Assembly: GCA_037176905.1 (NCBI GenBank)
Contig: JBBBWG010028400.1
Location: forward strand, 16,836-52,801
DNA length: 35,966 nt
Direction of reading: 5' to 3'
Source of the DNA: Azolla pinnata
Lineage: Eukaryota; Streptophyta; Polypodiopsida; Salviniales; Salviniaceae
In this document: positions 1 through 8,834 of the stretch, piece by piece
How positions within the stretch are numbered: position 1 is the stretch's first letter
How the letters are laid out: each line of letters starts with the position of its first letter
Notes under the pieces: generated by a model
Database searches by the model: none
What the model saw: the letters and a program-made list of their open reading frames with translations, nothing else
Told to the model about the DNA's origin: nothing
Translations under genes and position numbers: made by a program

Positions 1-43
1 CATGGCCCGAAGATCCTCCTCCTTCCAGATCATTCGAGCGGAA

Positions 44-77
44 GCAGGAAGCAGGAAGCAGGAAGCAGGAAGCAGGA
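44..77. repeat. 7-bp GCAGGAA microsatellite, first block
   Basis: Tandem copies of the heptamer GCAGGAA. A second block of the same heptamer lies at 218-268 and runs into GGA repeats (270-303) and AAG-rich sequence (340-410). The blocks lie upstream of the LUX-like start codon, so they are either promoter or leader sequence. Confidence 0.85.
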
Positions 78-217
78 TGGAATCCCGAGCTAATCCATCC
101 CTGAAGATCTTCTTCTCTTCCTCCCCTGCCCGAAATTAGGGTTCCCTCCGCTCCCCCTCAAGCTTCTTCTGCATCGGGCTTCACAGCGCTTCGTTTGTTG
201 CTGGAAGGGATCGATCA

Positions 218-303
218 GAAGCAGGAAGCAGGAAGCAGGAAGCAGGAAGCAGGAAGCAGGAAGCAGGAGCCGGAGGAGGAGGAGGAGGAGGAGGAGGAGG
301 AGC
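218..303. repeat. GCAGGAA heptamer array running into (GGA)n
   Basis: About seven GCAGGAA copies followed by about eleven GGA triplets. The plus strand is purine-only over much of this stretch and continues into AAG/CAG-rich sequence up to about 410. It is a slippage-prone purine tract 260-350 bp upstream of the LUX-like ATG. Confidence 0.85.
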
Positions 304-304
304 A

Positions 305-340
305 ATGAATCGAGACATGGCGAGCTTGAGGTGGAAATGA
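305..340 (+). promoter_or_regulatory. candidate uORF 1 (11 aa) upstream of LUX-like CDS
   Basis: An ATG at 305 opens an 11-codon frame whose stop TGA (338-340) overlaps the next ATG (337-339) in the arrangement ATGA. This would act as an upstream ORF only if transcription starts before 305, which the sequence does not show. Confidence 0.3.
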
Positions 341-708
341 GGAAGAAGAAGCAGAAGCAGAAGAAGAAGAAGCGGAAGAAGCAGAAGAAGCAGAAGCAGA
401 AGACGGAGGAGGCGCGCAGGGGGAAGAGGTACGTGAATCTTCGTCTCGATCGCCATAGCCATAGCTTTCCGTTTTCCCCTTCTTCTTCGTCTTCGTCGTC
501 GTCGTCGTCTTCGTCGTCTTCTTCGTCTTCTTCGTCTTCTTCGTCCTCCGGAGCTCTGTCAGAAAGGATATGGATGCGGAAGGCGAGCGGAGCGACAGGG
601 TGCGCGAGTGGGAAGAAGGGCTCCCCACCATGGCCGAGCTCACGCCGCTCTCGCAGTGCCTCATCTCCCCGCAGCTCGCCTCTGCATTCAGCATCAGCTC
701 CGACATAG
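337..708 (+). promoter_or_regulatory. candidate overlapping uORF 2 (123 aa)
   Basis: The ATG at 337 opens a 123-aa frame, Lys/Gln-rich then Ser-rich, that is out of frame with the LUX-like CDS and runs past its start codon to a stop at 706-708. Its composition follows the AAG and TCT/TCG microsatellites, so it is not a convincing protein. If the mRNA leader includes it, it should reduce initiation at 570. Confidence 0.3.
479..546. repeat. TCT/TCG trinucleotide tract in LUX-like leader
   Basis: Pyrimidine-rich triplets (TCT, TCG, TCC) directly upstream of the LUX-like start codon. Similar CTT tracts precede the Alfin-like gene (6055-6120) and the SH3P leader (11920-11957). Confidence 0.85.
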
Positions 709-2003
709 CTCCCTACCACGTTGTGGCGGACGTGAGCAGAGCCTCGCACTCCATGGTGGCCATACTCAGAGCAGGAACGCAGCAGCAGGGGCGAGAGAAC
801 CCTAACCCTAACCCTAACCCTAACCCTAACCCTAACCCTAACCCTGTCCCTGTCCCTGTCCCGGTCCCTGTTCCTAGCCCTAACCCTAACCCTAACCCTA
901 GCCTTAACCACAACCCTGTCCCTAGCCCTAGCCCTAACCCTAACCCTAGCCCTTCGAGGCGGGGCGAGCTCCCTCAGGGCGCGAAAGCAAGCAGCCTGAT
1001 GATGCCGCGTGAGCCGAGCAGAGGCGAAGAAGATGCGGCGAATTGCCATAGCCACAGGAAGGCAGATGGGCAAGGGCAAGGTCTAGGGCAAGGGCAGGAG
1101 CAAGGCCATGGTCGAGGGCAAGGGCGGGGGCTAGGGTTAGGGTTAGGGTTAGGGCAAGGAGGGCATGGACATGGTGGGGAAGATCCAGAGCAAGATCAAG
1201 AGCAAGATCAAGAGCAAGATCAAGAGCAAGACCAAGAGCAAGATCAAGACCAAGATCAAGATCAAGACCAAGATCAAGGCGAAGAAGATGGAGCAGAATT
1301 CCAGCATGAGGCAGAATCTTCGATCCCCGACGAGATCATCAACAACAACAGCAACAACAGCAACAGCAACAGCAACAACAACAGCAACAACAACAACAAC
1401 AACAATGCCAACGATCTCTCGGCTCGAACCCTGAAGAGGCCCCGCCTCGTGTGGACCCCGGAGCTCCACAAGCGATTCATCGAAGCCGTGGGGCATCTGG
1501 GAATCCACAACGCGGTGCCCAAGACCATCATGCAGCTGATGAATGTCGAGGGCCTCACCCGCGAGAACGTCGCGAGCCATCTCCAGAAGTACAGGCTCTA
1601 CCTCAAGCGAATGCAGGGCCTCTCGGGCAGCGGCGGCGAAGACAATGGCCCTTCCTCTTCTTCCTCCTCCTCCGATTTCATCTTCGCCTCGGCTCCGATC
1701 CCCCCCGCCGCCGCCGCTGCTTACTACGCCGCAGCTGCTGCCATGGAAGATGCCCTCATGATGAAATCCTCTTCCTCCTCCTCCCCCTCTCCCTCTCCCT
1801 CCTCCTCCATCCGGAGCTCCGCGAATCCTGCATCGGCCGCTGCTTCTGCCGCTGCTGCCCCTCTTCCTCCTCACCCCATCGTCGATCCTTACCCTTTCAA
1901 TGTCTTTGCCCCTCCCCCTCCCTTGCAGCAGCGCTTCCTTCGCCCCCCCGAGCATCCTCACCTTATGATGCACGATTCTGCTCGGCAACAACAACAACAA
2001 TTG

Positions 2004-2034
<31 letters not shown>

Positions 2035-2216
2035 AGCATCAGCAGCAGCAGCATCAGCAGCAGCATCATCATCAGCAACTGCAGCATCATCATCATCATC
2101 ATCATCAACAGCAGCAGCAGCAGCAGCAACAACAACAACAACAACAACAGCAGCAGCAGCAGCTCCAGAACCCTAATCCTCGCCATGTTCTTCGATCGTT
2201 TCCAACAGGAAAGTGA
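570..2216 (+). CDS. LUX: LUX ARRHYTHMO/PCL1-type GARP (MYB-like) transcription factor
   Basis: Single-exon gene, 548 aa. Residues about 12-43 match the N-terminal block I know from LUX/PCL1 (REWEEGLP, then LSxxLIxPxLAxAFSI), which fixes the start at 570. The GARP DNA-binding domain is residues 288-346, starting [15 protein letters not shown], with [19 protein letters not shown] and the SHLQKYR helix at 336-342. Known LUX proteins bind GATWCG-type sites and form the evening complex with ELF3 and ELF4 to repress clock and growth genes at night; that role is inferred here. Between these conserved parts the protein is low-complexity: Asn-Pro repeats (77-92), Gly-Leu repeats (about 188-195), Gln-Asp/Gln-Glu repeats (about 208-235), an Asn-rich run just before GARP, Ser and Ala runs, and a Gln/His tract (about 472-534). 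It is much longer than Arabidopsis LUX (about 320 aa) because of these insertions. The domain assignment is strong; orthology to LUX rather than its paralogue BOA/NOX cannot be decided. Confidence 0.93.
801..846. repeat. telomere-like (CCCTAA)n inside the LUX-like ORF
   Basis: About seven uninterrupted CCTAAC hexamers, with degenerate copies up to about 950. This is the TTAGGG-type unit, not the usual plant TTTAGGG heptamer; a hexamer keeps the frame and encodes Asn-Pro repeats. Related inverse-orientation copies lie at 1132-1154. Confidence 0.9.
1121..1154 (+). repeat. TTAGGG repeats with G-quadruplex potential in the LUX-like ORF
   Basis: Six G-runs of three or more separated by 1-3 nt on the coding strand, ending in three TTAGGG units that encode Gly-Leu repeats. 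The pattern meets the usual G-quadruplex rule in the mRNA. It is complementary to the CCCTAA block at 801-846. Confidence 0.85.
1182..1275. repeat. GAGCAAGATCAA 12-bp repeat in the LUX-like ORF
   Basis: Tandem 12-bp units and 6-bp derivatives (CAAGAT, CAAGAC) encode a Gln-Asp/Gln-Glu repeat, an acidic low-complexity stretch before the Asn-rich linker and the GARP domain. All units are multiples of three. Confidence 0.9.
1987..2163. repeat. CAG/CAA/CAT tract encoding Gln/His C-terminus
   Basis: Mixed CAG, CAA and CAT triplets encode alternating poly-Gln and poly-His runs near the C-terminus of the LUX-like protein (about residues 472-534). The longest uninterrupted Gln run is near 2109-2160. 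Codons are interrupted (CAA/CAG mixed), which normally slows expansion. Confidence 0.9.
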
Positions 2217-2506
2217 CATTTTCCCCTTCTTTTGCTGTCTTTTTTTTTTTTCTCTTTCTCCCGGCCCCTCTGCCCGCCTCTTTGCACTCGTTCATCCCAT
2301 GGATGCTTACATTACAAGTAGTAGGTACCGGGGAAAACAAAAGAAACTTTGATACTCGTGACTTCGAAATGTTGGGGACCCGGGAAAGAAGGTATAATGT
2401 ATTAGCTAGTTAGAGCCTCTCTGTTAATTGTTACTACTCCTCCTCCTCCTCCTCCTCCCATGACTACTGCCATGATTATGATTATGAATATGATTACTGT
2501 AACGAT

Positions 2507-2524
2507 AATAAATTCTTGAATAAA
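2507..2524 (+). terminator. candidate poly(A) signals of LUX-like gene
   Basis: AATAAA occurs at 2507-2512 and again at 2519-2524, about 300 bp after the stop, in an A/T-rich stretch. This fits a 3' end for the LUX-like transcript near 2530-2560. A short TCC microsatellite lies just before, at about 2438-2457. Confidence 0.55.
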
Positions 2525-2525
2525 A

Positions 2526-3982
2526 TGTCATCACTCTGGGCTCGAACACTCTTCCTAGCTTGGATGAATCGAAGTGCACTGCTTACAGATTCTGTGAAGG
2601 TCTTGTTTTGGCTCTCATTTGTGGAAATTTTGAATTTTGCCAGCTGTATAATGCCTATATCGCTGTGTGAGATGCCTCAAATCAAGCTTCAAGAAGAAAG
2701 CTGTTGTGCAAGAGTTCTTATTTGGCCTCAATATAATTAGTGGGTTAATAAAGAGTTAGAAGCTACAGGATGCTGGGATGGGTCTAAGTGGGCATAGAAT
2801 CCTATGGATTCTATGCAATACATGGAGAGAGATTTCATAGACACAAGCTATGCATTCTGACTCTATTGAAACCAAAGGATACTAAACTACCCCTTGCAGT
2901 TTTCAAGATTGATGTCCGCATTTTCACAACATATATATATATATATATATGCACATACCACATAGTGTAATGGTTCTGGATCTACTCTTAGTTTCTGTGC
3001 CCTAATAGGATAGAGATAGGCATGATTATAGTGTCGTGTGGCCAAATGCGATACATGAGTTGAGGCCAAGCCGATTGCGAGGATCCAACTTAGGTTGTCT
3101 CCATACATTCAACTTAACTTAGCAGATATAATGAGGGGATGTAAGCTCATGCATGTGGATGTGGTAAGAGAATTTATTTAATCCAAGCACCATTTCAAGA
3201 TATATAGGTAGATATAGAGTAAAGGCATCATGGCCGTGCCCTCTTTATGCATGCAACCTGCACCTTAACTAAATCAAAACCAATATTATGGCTTATGATA
3301 GCTGCATAGTAAGGGCTATTGTTTTCTCTGTATTGATTGTGGTGGGAAGTGAGAAGAATGCACACAGTACTTATGCAGTTAAAATTGAAGGATTTTCCAT
3401 CAATAGGAGAGAGATCTCAAAGCTTAAGCCCAATCAAGTGTTTCAATGTGTTTGAGCTATCGACAACACAATCAGGAGCTCTGTTTGGCCTTTATTTAAC
3501 ACTTTGTTGCTATTGACTACCGGTTTGGTTAAAAAAAAAAGGGTCAGTTCAAATTCATGCTCGAAGAAGGAAATGCAGTGTGTGCAATCAGTTCATAATC
3601 ACAAAATTCTGCAGTATCGATCATTTCGACCTCAAGTTTTGGAAGGAGATGTCTTCTACAGTGACTAGGGAGCAAGACTAACACTGTGCAGTGTAGCAGC
3701 AACTGATCACATAAAAAGAGGCTGGAAAGTGGCGACAATGGTAGTCGCGGGAAAAACTGTTATTACCAGTTGGTCAAGAATTTCTCCAATGTGATGCAAC
3801 TAACTATACAGTTTCTGAGAGGTTCTCTGATTGGATTATGGACATCAGATCAATTCTGGGTGGCTCAAATCAAAGCAGCTAACAGGAGATAGATTCATGA
3901 TTCGAAAGCAAATGCTTGGTTGTGTGATCGAATCTGCCTCCACATTACTGTGATTTTGCAGGAACATGGTGAATCCAAGGCT
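2526..3982. other. intergenic stretch, no gene recognised
   Basis: I see no conserved domain or plausible exon series. It holds a TA dinucleotide repeat (2930-2950), an A10 run (3531-3540) and A/T-rich unique sequence. Short open frames on both strands have no family resemblance. Confidence 0.6.
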
Positions 3983-4085
3983 GAATTAGGCACTGGTCTT
4001 TTCACCAGATATATCTTGTGATGTAGATCAACAAGATATACATCACAAGATATCTTGTGATATATCTGGTGAATTAGACACTGGA
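3983..4085. repeat. inverted repeat hairpin flanked by a direct repeat
   Basis: Arm 4002-4024 is complementary to 4040-4072, except that the second arm contains about 10 extra bases (itself a small palindrome, gatatcttgtgatat). The hairpin is flanked by near-identical direct repeats gaattagNcactggNcc at 3983 and 4071. No coding potential. It could be a small foldback element or a local duplication-inversion. Confidence 0.75.
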
Positions 4086-4596
4086 CCATGGTTTCTTTTC
4101 TTCTTCATTTGAAGTGGTGCTTTCCCCTTAGATCTGCGGATGCGCCACCAAACAAGTAAAAAAGCTTTCTCTCCATACATACAACTTGTGCTGATTTTTT
4201 CGGAGTTTCTAGCTAACTTTGGATTGTATTTGGTAATCATACAATGTGTTGTGTATAGATTGGTGAAATTACTGTATAGTTTGGCATGCGAATCTGGTAT
4301 AAAATCGCTGGTGCCCGAGTGGTGGGTGGTGTGGGTTCACCAACCCTTGGCCATACTTATCGGATTTCGGAGAAAGTGGTGAAGCAATCGGAAGTCTCTC
4401 ATCCGCGAGATCGTGCGATTGTGGAACTGGAGATGGGAAATTTTTCATGCCCCCATTCAATCTCGAGAATTTGTCAAGCCTCCTCGAAGAGTTTGCTACT
4501 TGGTTCTCTTATACCTGGAAATCCTAGTCTGCGATTCGAGCGGTTCTGCATCGTTGCGTTGGGATCGATCAAAAACACGGGACGGAGTTGGGAATG

Positions 4597-4793
4597 GATT
4601 GCGAGGTGCGTGTGCACAACAACGATGCAGTTTGTCAGGCTCCAAAAACTCTGGAGTCCTAAAACACTTTCGATTTTGTACGAGTGCGAGTGAAGAAGAG
4701 GAAGAAGCCTCGTGTCAAGCGCTTGCCTGATGATGATCGGAAAAGCTGGGAAGGTTGGGCTCAGGAGATTCGGAGAATGGTCTTCGAATCGAG
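4597..4793 (+). pseudogene. possible decayed coding fragment, unrecognised
   Basis: One plus frame starting at ATG 4597 reads about 22 codons, hits a stop, then continues for about 42 codons in the same frame with a basic run followed by LPDDDRKSWEGWAQEIRRM before a double stop. The second part has non-repetitive, protein-like composition. I do not recognise a family. It may be a broken gene, a missed exon, or chance. Confidence 0.2.
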
Positions 4794-4905
4794 CGTTTGC
4801 TGATGATGTATCCTTATGTCGCATGGCTTTGAAGAATGATTTCATTCGATTTTGCGAGCAGAAGCTGATGACGATTGATCTAGGTCATGTAGAGTGCGTT
4901 CTTCA

Positions 4906-4975
4906 CCTTAACCCTAACCCTAACCCTAATCTTGACCCTAATCCTCACCCTAAGCCTAAGCCTAACCTATATCTA
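4906..4975. repeat. intergenic telomere-like CCCTAA repeat
   Basis: Three to four perfect CCCTAA units at 4908-4930, then degenerate units (CCCTAATCTTGA, CCTCACCCTAAG) to about 4970. Same hexamer type as inside the LUX-like ORF. Confidence 0.85.
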
Positions 4976-5289
4976 GAAGGTTAGTAGCTAACTACGTTTT
5001 GACACCTACTAAAATAAGAGATATACAAATTAGCGCCTAGTTTTAAAAATCAACACTCAATTAATTTTATTGACACCAAACCAGTTGATTGCAAGCTCAG
5101 GCAACATCAAATTAATCGAATGCTTTCGACGTCAATCAATTGATTTTAACTCCAAACGAACTTGTTAATCGATCGATCGGACTTCAGAATTATTCGCTTC
5201 TATCAGTGGAGCACAGTCGGGGAATCGATCAGGATCAACGAGCGGGGGAAGCGATTTAGGAATAAGATCGATTTAACGTTATACTAATA

Positions 5290-5814
5290 GAATTAACTGG
5301 GTGTTAATAATAATCATAATAGTAATATTAATAACAATAATAATAATACTTTATTTACAGTATTTTAGATAGAAGAAAAGAGGATCTTCTCAATAAAAAA
5401 TCCCATAATAATAATAATGATAATAGTATTAGCAATAATAATAATAATAATAATAATAATTCTTTATTTATAGTATTTTAGAGAGAAGAAAAGCGGATCT
5501 TTTTTCTCAATAAAAAACCCCATAATAATAATAATAATAATAGTGATAGTAGTAATAGTAATAATAAAACTTTATTTATAGTATTTTAGAGAGAAGAAAA
5601 GAGGATCTTCTTCTCAATAAAAAATCCCATAATAATAATAATAATAATAAAACTTTATTTATAGTATTTTAAAAAGAAGAAAAGAGGATCTTCTTCTCAA
5701 TCAAAAATCCCATAATAATAATAATAGTAATAATAGTAATAATAGTAATAGTAATAGTGGTAGTAGAAGTATGTAGTAATAATAATAATAACAACAATAA
5801 TAATAACAGTAGTC

Positions 5815-5854
<40 letters not shown>

Positions 5855-5871
5855 TAATAATAACAGTATTC

Positions 5872-5902
<31 letters not shown>

Positions 5903-5922
5903 CAATAATAATAACAGTAGTC

Positions 5923-5982
<60 letters not shown>

Positions 5983-6045
5983 GTCATAATAATAATAATA
6001 ATTCTTTTTAGAGAGAAGAAAAGAGGATCTTCTTCTCAATCAAAA
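5290..6045. repeat. composite minisatellite: AAT tracts alternating with a ~60-bp block
   Basis: A block containing TTTATTTATAGTATTTTAGA, then AGAAGAAAAGAGGATCTTC and CTCAATAAAAAATCCCAT, recurs at about 5350-5405, 5461-5523, 5570-5630, 5652-5713 and, truncated, 6003-6045. The spaces between blocks are filled with (AAT)n/(AGT)n tracts of different lengths; the longest runs from about 5714 to 6002. The array ends about 130 bp before the Alfin-like start codon, so it overlaps its promoter or leader. Confidence 0.9.
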
Positions 6046-6054
6046 CTCTCTGTT

Positions 6055-6120
6055 TTTCTTCTTCTTCTTCTTCTTCTTCTTCCTTCTCTCCTTCTTCTTC
6101 TTCTTCTTCTTCTTCCTTCT
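6055..6120. repeat. CTT tract in Alfin-like leader
   Basis: Two (CTT)n runs separated by CTCTCC, ending about 60 bp before the ATG at 6179. This is a pyrimidine-patch leader similar to those of the LUX-like and SH3P genes. Confidence 0.85.
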
Positions 6121-6178
6121 TCCCCTGCTTCTGCTGCTCTCTCCCTCGCTCTCTGTTTCTGCTGCGCCTTTCAAATCC

Positions 6179-8834
6179 ATGGAAGCAGAGCTCCACCATC
6201 ACCATCACCACCACCATCACCATCATCACCCGCGCTCCCTCGACGACATCTTCAAAGACTTCAAAGGCCGCCGATCCGCCCTCCTCTCCGCCCTCACCGC
6301 TGGTAAGCCTCTCCCCCACCCATCGCTCTCTTTTCATCTTCGACTCCATGTTCGGGAAATGTCTTGTTGCCTCACCCCTCTCCTCCTCCTCCTCCTCCTC
6401 CTTCTCCTCCTCCCCCTCCTCCTTCGTCATCTTCTTGGCCCTTGCCTGCTGCAGATGTCGATGATTTCTTCAAGCAATGCGATCCAGGTGGGCACTCTCT
6501 CCTCTCTCTCTCTCTCTCTTCTTCTCTTGCTTTTGTATGTCGATTGGGCTGCTTGTTTCTTGTTTCTTTAGTTACTTTGCTCTTCGAAGTACATCCTCTT
6601 TTGTATGCCTTCTGTGTCCTCGCAACCTAGCGCAGCAGGGTTTTCTCCTGGTTTGGCGTGCTGCCTTTCTGTGGTTCATGGGAAGAGATAGATATGGAAA
6701 AGAGAGACGCCAAAGAGGTGGAGCTGTTTGACTTCCTACGGTTGTAGTGGTGGAGACCGGATGATCATGTGCTCAGACCATTGTATGCCACTGTATTGTC
6801 CAGTGAAATTCGGCCGACATGGAACCCTGGTTGTATGGGTTTTGGCTCGGCACGTTTCTTAGAGCTAGGTTACTCGAGCAAGAAGGAGATGATGAGACAT
6901 GACCTAGAGAGAAAGAGCGAGCTGCGGACATCGATGGAGTTTATTCAGTTAATAAGATTGTATGCAGTGGCTAGAACATCTTGTGCTCAATCCCCTACAT
7001 TCCTGAATTCTCCAATGAGATCTCGAGACCATAGCACTGGGAGATAGGATCAGTGAAGCTTATATGGCGGTAGGTTTCATAAGCTTGCAGGTGCACCCCA
7101 CCCAATAATGCAGTACATACAGACTGAGATTCGATCTGAGGTGCATGGGTTTAGCTATGGAGGTTCAAGCCTTGAATCCATTGGTTAGACAAAGGGTGTA
7201 TTTTGAAAGACCGGGCTTGCTTCTGGAGCTTAGAGCCTTTCAAGAGGGGTGAAGGCCAGAAGGAATAGGAGATACTAAGGAAACACAGCCCTGGTTGGAT
7301 GTAGTGAGTAGTGATGTCCATTCATGCGTAAGAACTTCACTGATGAAATGTTGTGATTTAACTGTGCATGGTTGGATTATGAGAGGAATCGGGTGTAAGG
7401 ATTGGGTTGGATGAAGGATGTGGGGGATGCATCGAATCGAATGGGATTGAAATCCAGGGCACTGCATCAGGACAGATGGTGCATAATTGAACGGAGTTGC
7501 ATCACCTATGCTCTAACATCTTGTCTTATATCTTAGTGAATGTGAGAAGTTAGCTGCATACAAGCAAGCAATGTTACAAATGACAGGCAATGGAATGGGC
7601 ACCATCAGTTATCAAACTGTTTGGTTCCCCCCTTGCTAACATGAAAATGAGAGGAGAGGGAAGGGAGAATATGGACGTAGAAGATGTTTTAGTTTGTCTA
7701 TGTGCTTTTTTTGTTTCCTCCCTTTTTTTTTTGTTCTACTCACATGTTTGTTTGTTTGCTTATTTTGTTCGCATGTGCAGGGAGGGAGAATTTGTGTCTA
7801 TACGGTTTCCCAGACTCGAAATGGGTGGTGACTTTGCCTGTCGAGGAGGTGCCCTCGGAGCTCCCGGAGCCGGTATTGGGCATCAACTTCTCACGTGATG
7901 GTATGGATCGGCACGACTGGCTCTCACTGGTTGCAGTTCATAGTGATTCTTGGCTCCTTGCCGTAGCCTTCTTCTATGCTGCAAGGTTCGACAAGTTTGA
8001 AAGGTATATATACATATATATATATGTATAGTTAGGGTGCCATATTCTTTTCGAGGATTCGGTTTTTCTTTTCTATTCCTAAATGTGGAATTGCAACTTC
8101 AAGCTTCACCACATGCAGCATTCAAGCTTTCAAAGAGATTATCTATTTTGAACTTGTGCGAAATCAGATTATATCCCCGGCACGCTGAATGGAGAAGATC
8201 TCTTGGCTTTGTGGTTCGGTAACAGGAAGAAGCTATTCGGGTTGATAAGCGATCTGCCCACACTGTATGACGTGATGATGGAAAGGAAGCCGATTCGAGG
8301 GGCGGGTAACACCAATAAGAATAAGGGGTCCTCGGGCGGGAAATCGGTAATAGTGTGTGTATTGTCACATTTTCCTCATTCTGGTGCTGGGTAAAAAAGC
8401 TCTTATTTGAAAGGAAATGTCGAGGTGCTTCATAGTAGTACCTAGACTCTGATGTAAGCATGGTTAACTTGATACACATAGTGGAAAGCAAAGAAAAGAA
8501 CTATGCATAGCCAAACAAATGCTTAGTGTTTTGTGTGCTCGGAACCGGTTTTCAGCAAATGCCAGTTCGGCAGGCTCCCCCACCATCTTCAAGGAAGGTC
8601 GAAGAAGAGGAGGAGGAAGAAGAGGAAGAAGAGGAGGAGGAAGAGGATGATGAGCACGAGAACGCGCTGTGTGGGAAATGCGGTGAGAACTACGCTTCGG
8701 ATGAATTCTGGATATGCTGTGACATCTGCGAGCAATGGTTCCATGGCAAGTGCGTGAAGATAACACCGGCGAGAGCCGAGCTCATCAAGCAATACAAATG
8801 CCCCTCGTGCAGCACGAAGAAGGCACGTGTCTGA
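6179..8834 (+). CDS. AL: Alfin-like (AL) PHD-finger histone H3K4me3 reader
   Basis: Five coding exons: 6179-6302, 6455-6487, 7781-8003, 8226-8346, 8556-8834; joined length 780 nt, 259 aa, all GT-AG and in phase. The Alfin domain spans about residues 17-145, with [27 protein letters not shown]-type and GINFSRDGM...[18 protein letters not shown] blocks. The C-terminal C4HC3 PHD finger is residues 206-256 (CGKC, CCDIC, WFHGKCV, CPSC); the aromatic residues of the methyl-lysine cage seen in AL proteins (Y of ENYASDEFW and the W of QWFHG) are present. AL proteins bind H3K4me3 and partner with PRC1 and other chromatin complexes in the nucleus. Oddities: a run of 12 His right after the N-terminus (residues 6-17) and 15 consecutive Glu (183-197) before the PHD finger, both made of simple triplets. 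Length is normal for the family (about 240-260 aa). Confidence 0.94.
6303..6454. other. Alfin-like intron 1 with CTC repeat
   Basis: Short phase-1 intron (gtaagc...tgcag). It contains a CTC/TCC repeat at about 6378-6423, which gives an unusually extended pyrimidine tract near the acceptor. Confidence 0.85.
6488..7780. other. Alfin-like intron 2 (1293 bp), no gene recognised
   Basis: Large phase-1 intron (gtgggc...gtgcag). It opens with a CT microsatellite (about 6497-6520). I see no transposon ends, exon or RNA gene. Several short open frames here have no family resemblance. Confidence 0.7.

Noticed and set aside
90..1079. 329-aa minus frame opposite the LUX-like gene
   Set aside because: Arg/Asp/Leu-rich shadow of microsatellites and of the real plus-strand gene.
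1149..2219. 356-aa minus frame over the LUX-like GARP region
   Set aside because: Antisense shadow; the plus frame has the conserved GARP domain and N-terminal LUX motif.
5697..6039. Long Ile/Tyr/Asn open frames on both strands
   Set aside because: They are read-through of the AAT microsatellite; no non-repetitive sequence supports a protein.
7130..7190. tRNA-like GGTTCAAGCCTTGAATCC in Alfin intron 2
   Set aside because: Resembles a B box but no A box or cloverleaf could be placed around it.
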